Shown here: positions 62,442 through 64,000 of the stretch, one piece after another
How the letters are laid out: each line of letters begins with the position of its first letter
Position numbering within the stretch: the stretch's first letter is position 1
Assembly (NCBI GenBank): GCA_030388725.1
Contig: CP128857.1
Span: forward strand, 4,588,001 to 4,652,000
Origin: Prodigiosinella aquatilis
GTDB taxonomy: Bacteria > Pseudomonadota > Gammaproteobacteria > Enterobacterales > Enterobacteriaceae
Direction of reading: 5' to 3'
DNA length: 64,000 nt
Made by a program: the position numbers and the translations under genes
Notes under the pieces: model-generated
Database searches by the model: none
The model's input: the letters and a program-made list of their open reading frames with translations, nothing else
Told to the model about the DNA's origin: nothing

Positions 62442-63938
62442 ATGCCAAGTTCTTCTTCGCTTTATGCGGCTATTGATTTAGGTTCCAACAGCTTTCACAT
62501 GTTGGTGGTGCGTGAAGTCGCTGGCAGTGTGCAGACAATGTCTCGCATTAAACGTAAAGTTAGGCTGGCAACAGGACTGGACGCACAAAACTGCCTCTCA
62601 CTGGAAGCAATGCAACGTGGCTGGGCATGTTTGAAACTGTTCTCAGAACGCCTGCAGGATATTCCGCCCGAACAGGTGCGGGTAGTGGCTACAGCGACCT
62701 TAAGGCTTGCCGTCAACGCTGACGAGTTTTTGCAGCAGGCCCGACATATCCTGGGACTACCTATTCAGGTTATCAGTGGTGAAGAAGAAGCCAGGCTGAT
62801 TTATCAAGGTGTTGCCCACACGACTGGCGGACCGGAACAGCGGCTGGTTGTTGATATCGGCGGTGGTAGTACCGAACTGGCGACCGGCACGGGTTCTCGC
62901 ACCACTCAGCTATTCAGTTTGCCGATGGGTTGCGTTACCTGGCTTGAACGCTACTTCGGCGATCGTAATCTCGGTTCAGATAATTTTGCACATGCCGAAC
63001 AGGCAGCAAGAGTGATGCTGCATCCGATAAAAGATGCCTTACGACAACAAGGCTGGCAAATCTGTGTCGGCGCTTCAGGCACGGTTCAGGCGCTACAGGA
63101 AATCATGGTGGCCCAGGGTATGGATGAGTACATTACCCTGGACAAGCTCCAACAGTTGAAACAGCGCGCTATTCAATGCAACAAACTTGAAGAACTGGAA
63201 ATTGAAGGGCTGACGCTGGAACGTGCCTTGGTTTTCCCCAGCGGTCTTTCCATCTTGTTGGCCATTTTTCAGGAACTAGAAATCAGTACCATGACGCTGG
63301 CCGGAGGTGCACTGCGCGAAGGACTAGTCTACGGTATGCTGCATTTCCCCGTCGATCAGGACATTCGCCACCGGACCTTGCATAATCTGCAACGCCGTTA
63401 TTTGCTGGATGCCGAACAGGCTAAGCGCGTCAGTCTGCTGGCAGATAGTTTCGCACAACAGGTGGCGCTTGACTGGCAGCTGGATAATCGATGTCGGGAG
63501 TTACTGCAAAGCGCCTGCCTGGTACATGAAATTGGACTTAGTATCGACTTTCGCCAGGCTCCACAACACGCCGCTTATCTGGTTAGCCATAGTGATTTGC
63601 CCGGCTTCACCCCGGCCCAAAAGAAGTTACTGGCCACTTTACTGAATAATCAAAGTAACCCACTGGATCCCATACCGTTAACCCAACAGAATGCATTGCC
63701 AGTGTTACAGGCACAACGGCTTTGCCGTCTGTTACGATTGGCAATTATTTTCGCCAGTCGACGCCGTGACGATACATTACCGAACGTCAGTCTGCGAGTG
63801 GAAGGAGAGACACTGCGGGTTACTCTACCGGCGGGATGGCTATCCCAACACCCGTTGCGGGCAGAAACATTGGAGCAGGAACGGTTATGGCAAAGCTATG
63901 TCCACTGGACGTTGATCGTGGAAGAAAATCCCGCCTGA
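62442..63938 (+). CDS. gppA: Guanosine-5'-triphosphate,3'-diphosphate pyrophosphatase
   Basis: GppA converts pppGpp to ppGpp and also hydrolyses polyphosphate. The 498 residues (E. coli 494) belong to the Ppx/GppA actin-like ATPase superfamily: IDLGSNSFHMLVVRE at the start, SGEEEARLIYQGV, VVDIGGGSTELATG, GASGTVQALQEIM and the C-terminal HD-like helical domain (CLVHEIGLSIDF). It is in an operon with rhlB. E. coli rep would follow next; the last 60 bp of the window are too short to tell. Confidence 0.97.
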   Translation: MPSSSSLYAAIDLGSNSFHMLVVREVAGSVQTMSRIKRKVRLATGLDAQNCLSLEAMQRGWACLKLFSERLQDIPPEQVRVVATATLRLAVNADEFLQQARHILGLPIQVISGEEEARLIYQGVAHTTGGPEQRLVVDIGGGSTELATGTGSRTTQLFSLPMGCVTWLERYFGDRNLGSDNFAHAEQAARVMLHPIKDALRQQGWQICVGASGTVQALQEIMVAQGMDEYITLDKLQQLKQRAIQCNKLEELEIEGLTLERALVFPSGLSILLAIFQELEISTMTLAGGALREGLVYGMLHFPVDQDIRHRTLHNLQRRYLLDAEQAKRVSLLADSFAQQVALDWQLDNRCRELLQSACLVHEIGLSIDFRQAPQHAAYLVSHSDLPGFTPAQKKLLATLLNNQSNPLDPIPLTQQNALPVLQAQRLCRLLRLAIIFASRRRDDTLPNVSLRVEGETLRVTLPAGWLSQHPLRAETLEQERLWQSYVHWTLIVEENPA

Positions 63939-63947
63939 GATAACCAC

Positions 63948-63966
63948 AGATAGCGATATGCTATCT
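63948..63966. repeat. Short hairpin after gppA
   Basis: AGATAGC (63948-63954) pairs with GCTATCT (63960-63966) around GATAT, 10 bp after the gppA stop. There is no T-run, so a terminator role is uncertain. Confidence 0.4.
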
Positions 63967-64000
63967 CTGCTGATAACACTCGGTGATAATATTCGAACCG

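Noticed and set aside
63964..64000. Minus-strand frame at the right edge as the end of rep
   Set aside because: About ten codons only, and the residues do not resemble the Rep C-terminus.

Overview
The window is chromosomal DNA of a plant- or soil-associated member of Enterobacterales, most likely Pectobacteriaceae-like (Pectobacterium/Dickeya/Brenneria relatives). The evidence is near full-length similarity to recognised E. coli proteins in E. coli-like order, conserved regulatory details (TTG start and CRP site of cyaA, LexA box of uvrD, argX-hisR-leuT-proM tRNA operon), and ERIC-type repeats. Genus cannot be fixed by eye.

Layout. 1-20.7 kb is core: rhtB end, recQ, pldA, yigI, rarD, an AbrB-type membrane protein, corA, then lptM-dapF-yigA-xerC-yigB-uvrD (minus strand), cyaY, cyaA, and hemCDXY. 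20.9-27.7 kb is an L-idonate/gluconate operon (idnD-idnO-idnT-idnR-gluconokinase-edd) with a cluster of IdnR/GntR-type operators upstream. 28.2-33.5 kb is accessory: a DJ-1/PfpI protein, a broken zinc-type oxidoreductase gene, and an AT-rich three-gene cassette (YgjV-like membrane protein, RdgB/HAM1-like pyrophosphatase, and a fusion of a HAD phosphatase to a diiron ferritin-like domain). Degenerate copies of the oxidoreductase 3' end flank this cassette. 33.8-36.2 kb holds otsBA behind a sigma-S-like -10 element. 36.2-37.7 kb holds an MFS exporter and a chimeric gene remnant.

38.1-46.7 kb is the most interesting part. A promoter leads directly into a TPP riboswitch with an SD-sequestering hairpin. 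Behind it lie a Nudix hydrolase, a MilB-like nucleotide N-glycosidase, a thymidylate-synthase homologue with the residues expected of a CMP 5-hydroxymethylase, a SAM methyltransferase, and an EamA exporter. Together these could convert CMP to 5-hydroxymethylcytosine and then to a methylated pyrimidine such as bacimethrin (4-amino-5-hydroxymethyl-2-methoxypyrimidine), a thiamin antivitamin. Convergent to it is a ThiYXZ-type pyrimidine-precursor ABC transporter with an amidohydrolase/deaminase. ERIC-type elements bracket the riboswitch and the four enzyme genes.

47.1-64 kb is core again: four tRNA genes, the enterobacterial common antigen operon wecA-wzzE-wecBC-wecDE-wzxE-wecF-wzyE-wecG (without rffG/rffH), rho, trxA, rhlB and gppA. 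I see no prophage, insertion sequence, CRISPR array or rRNA.
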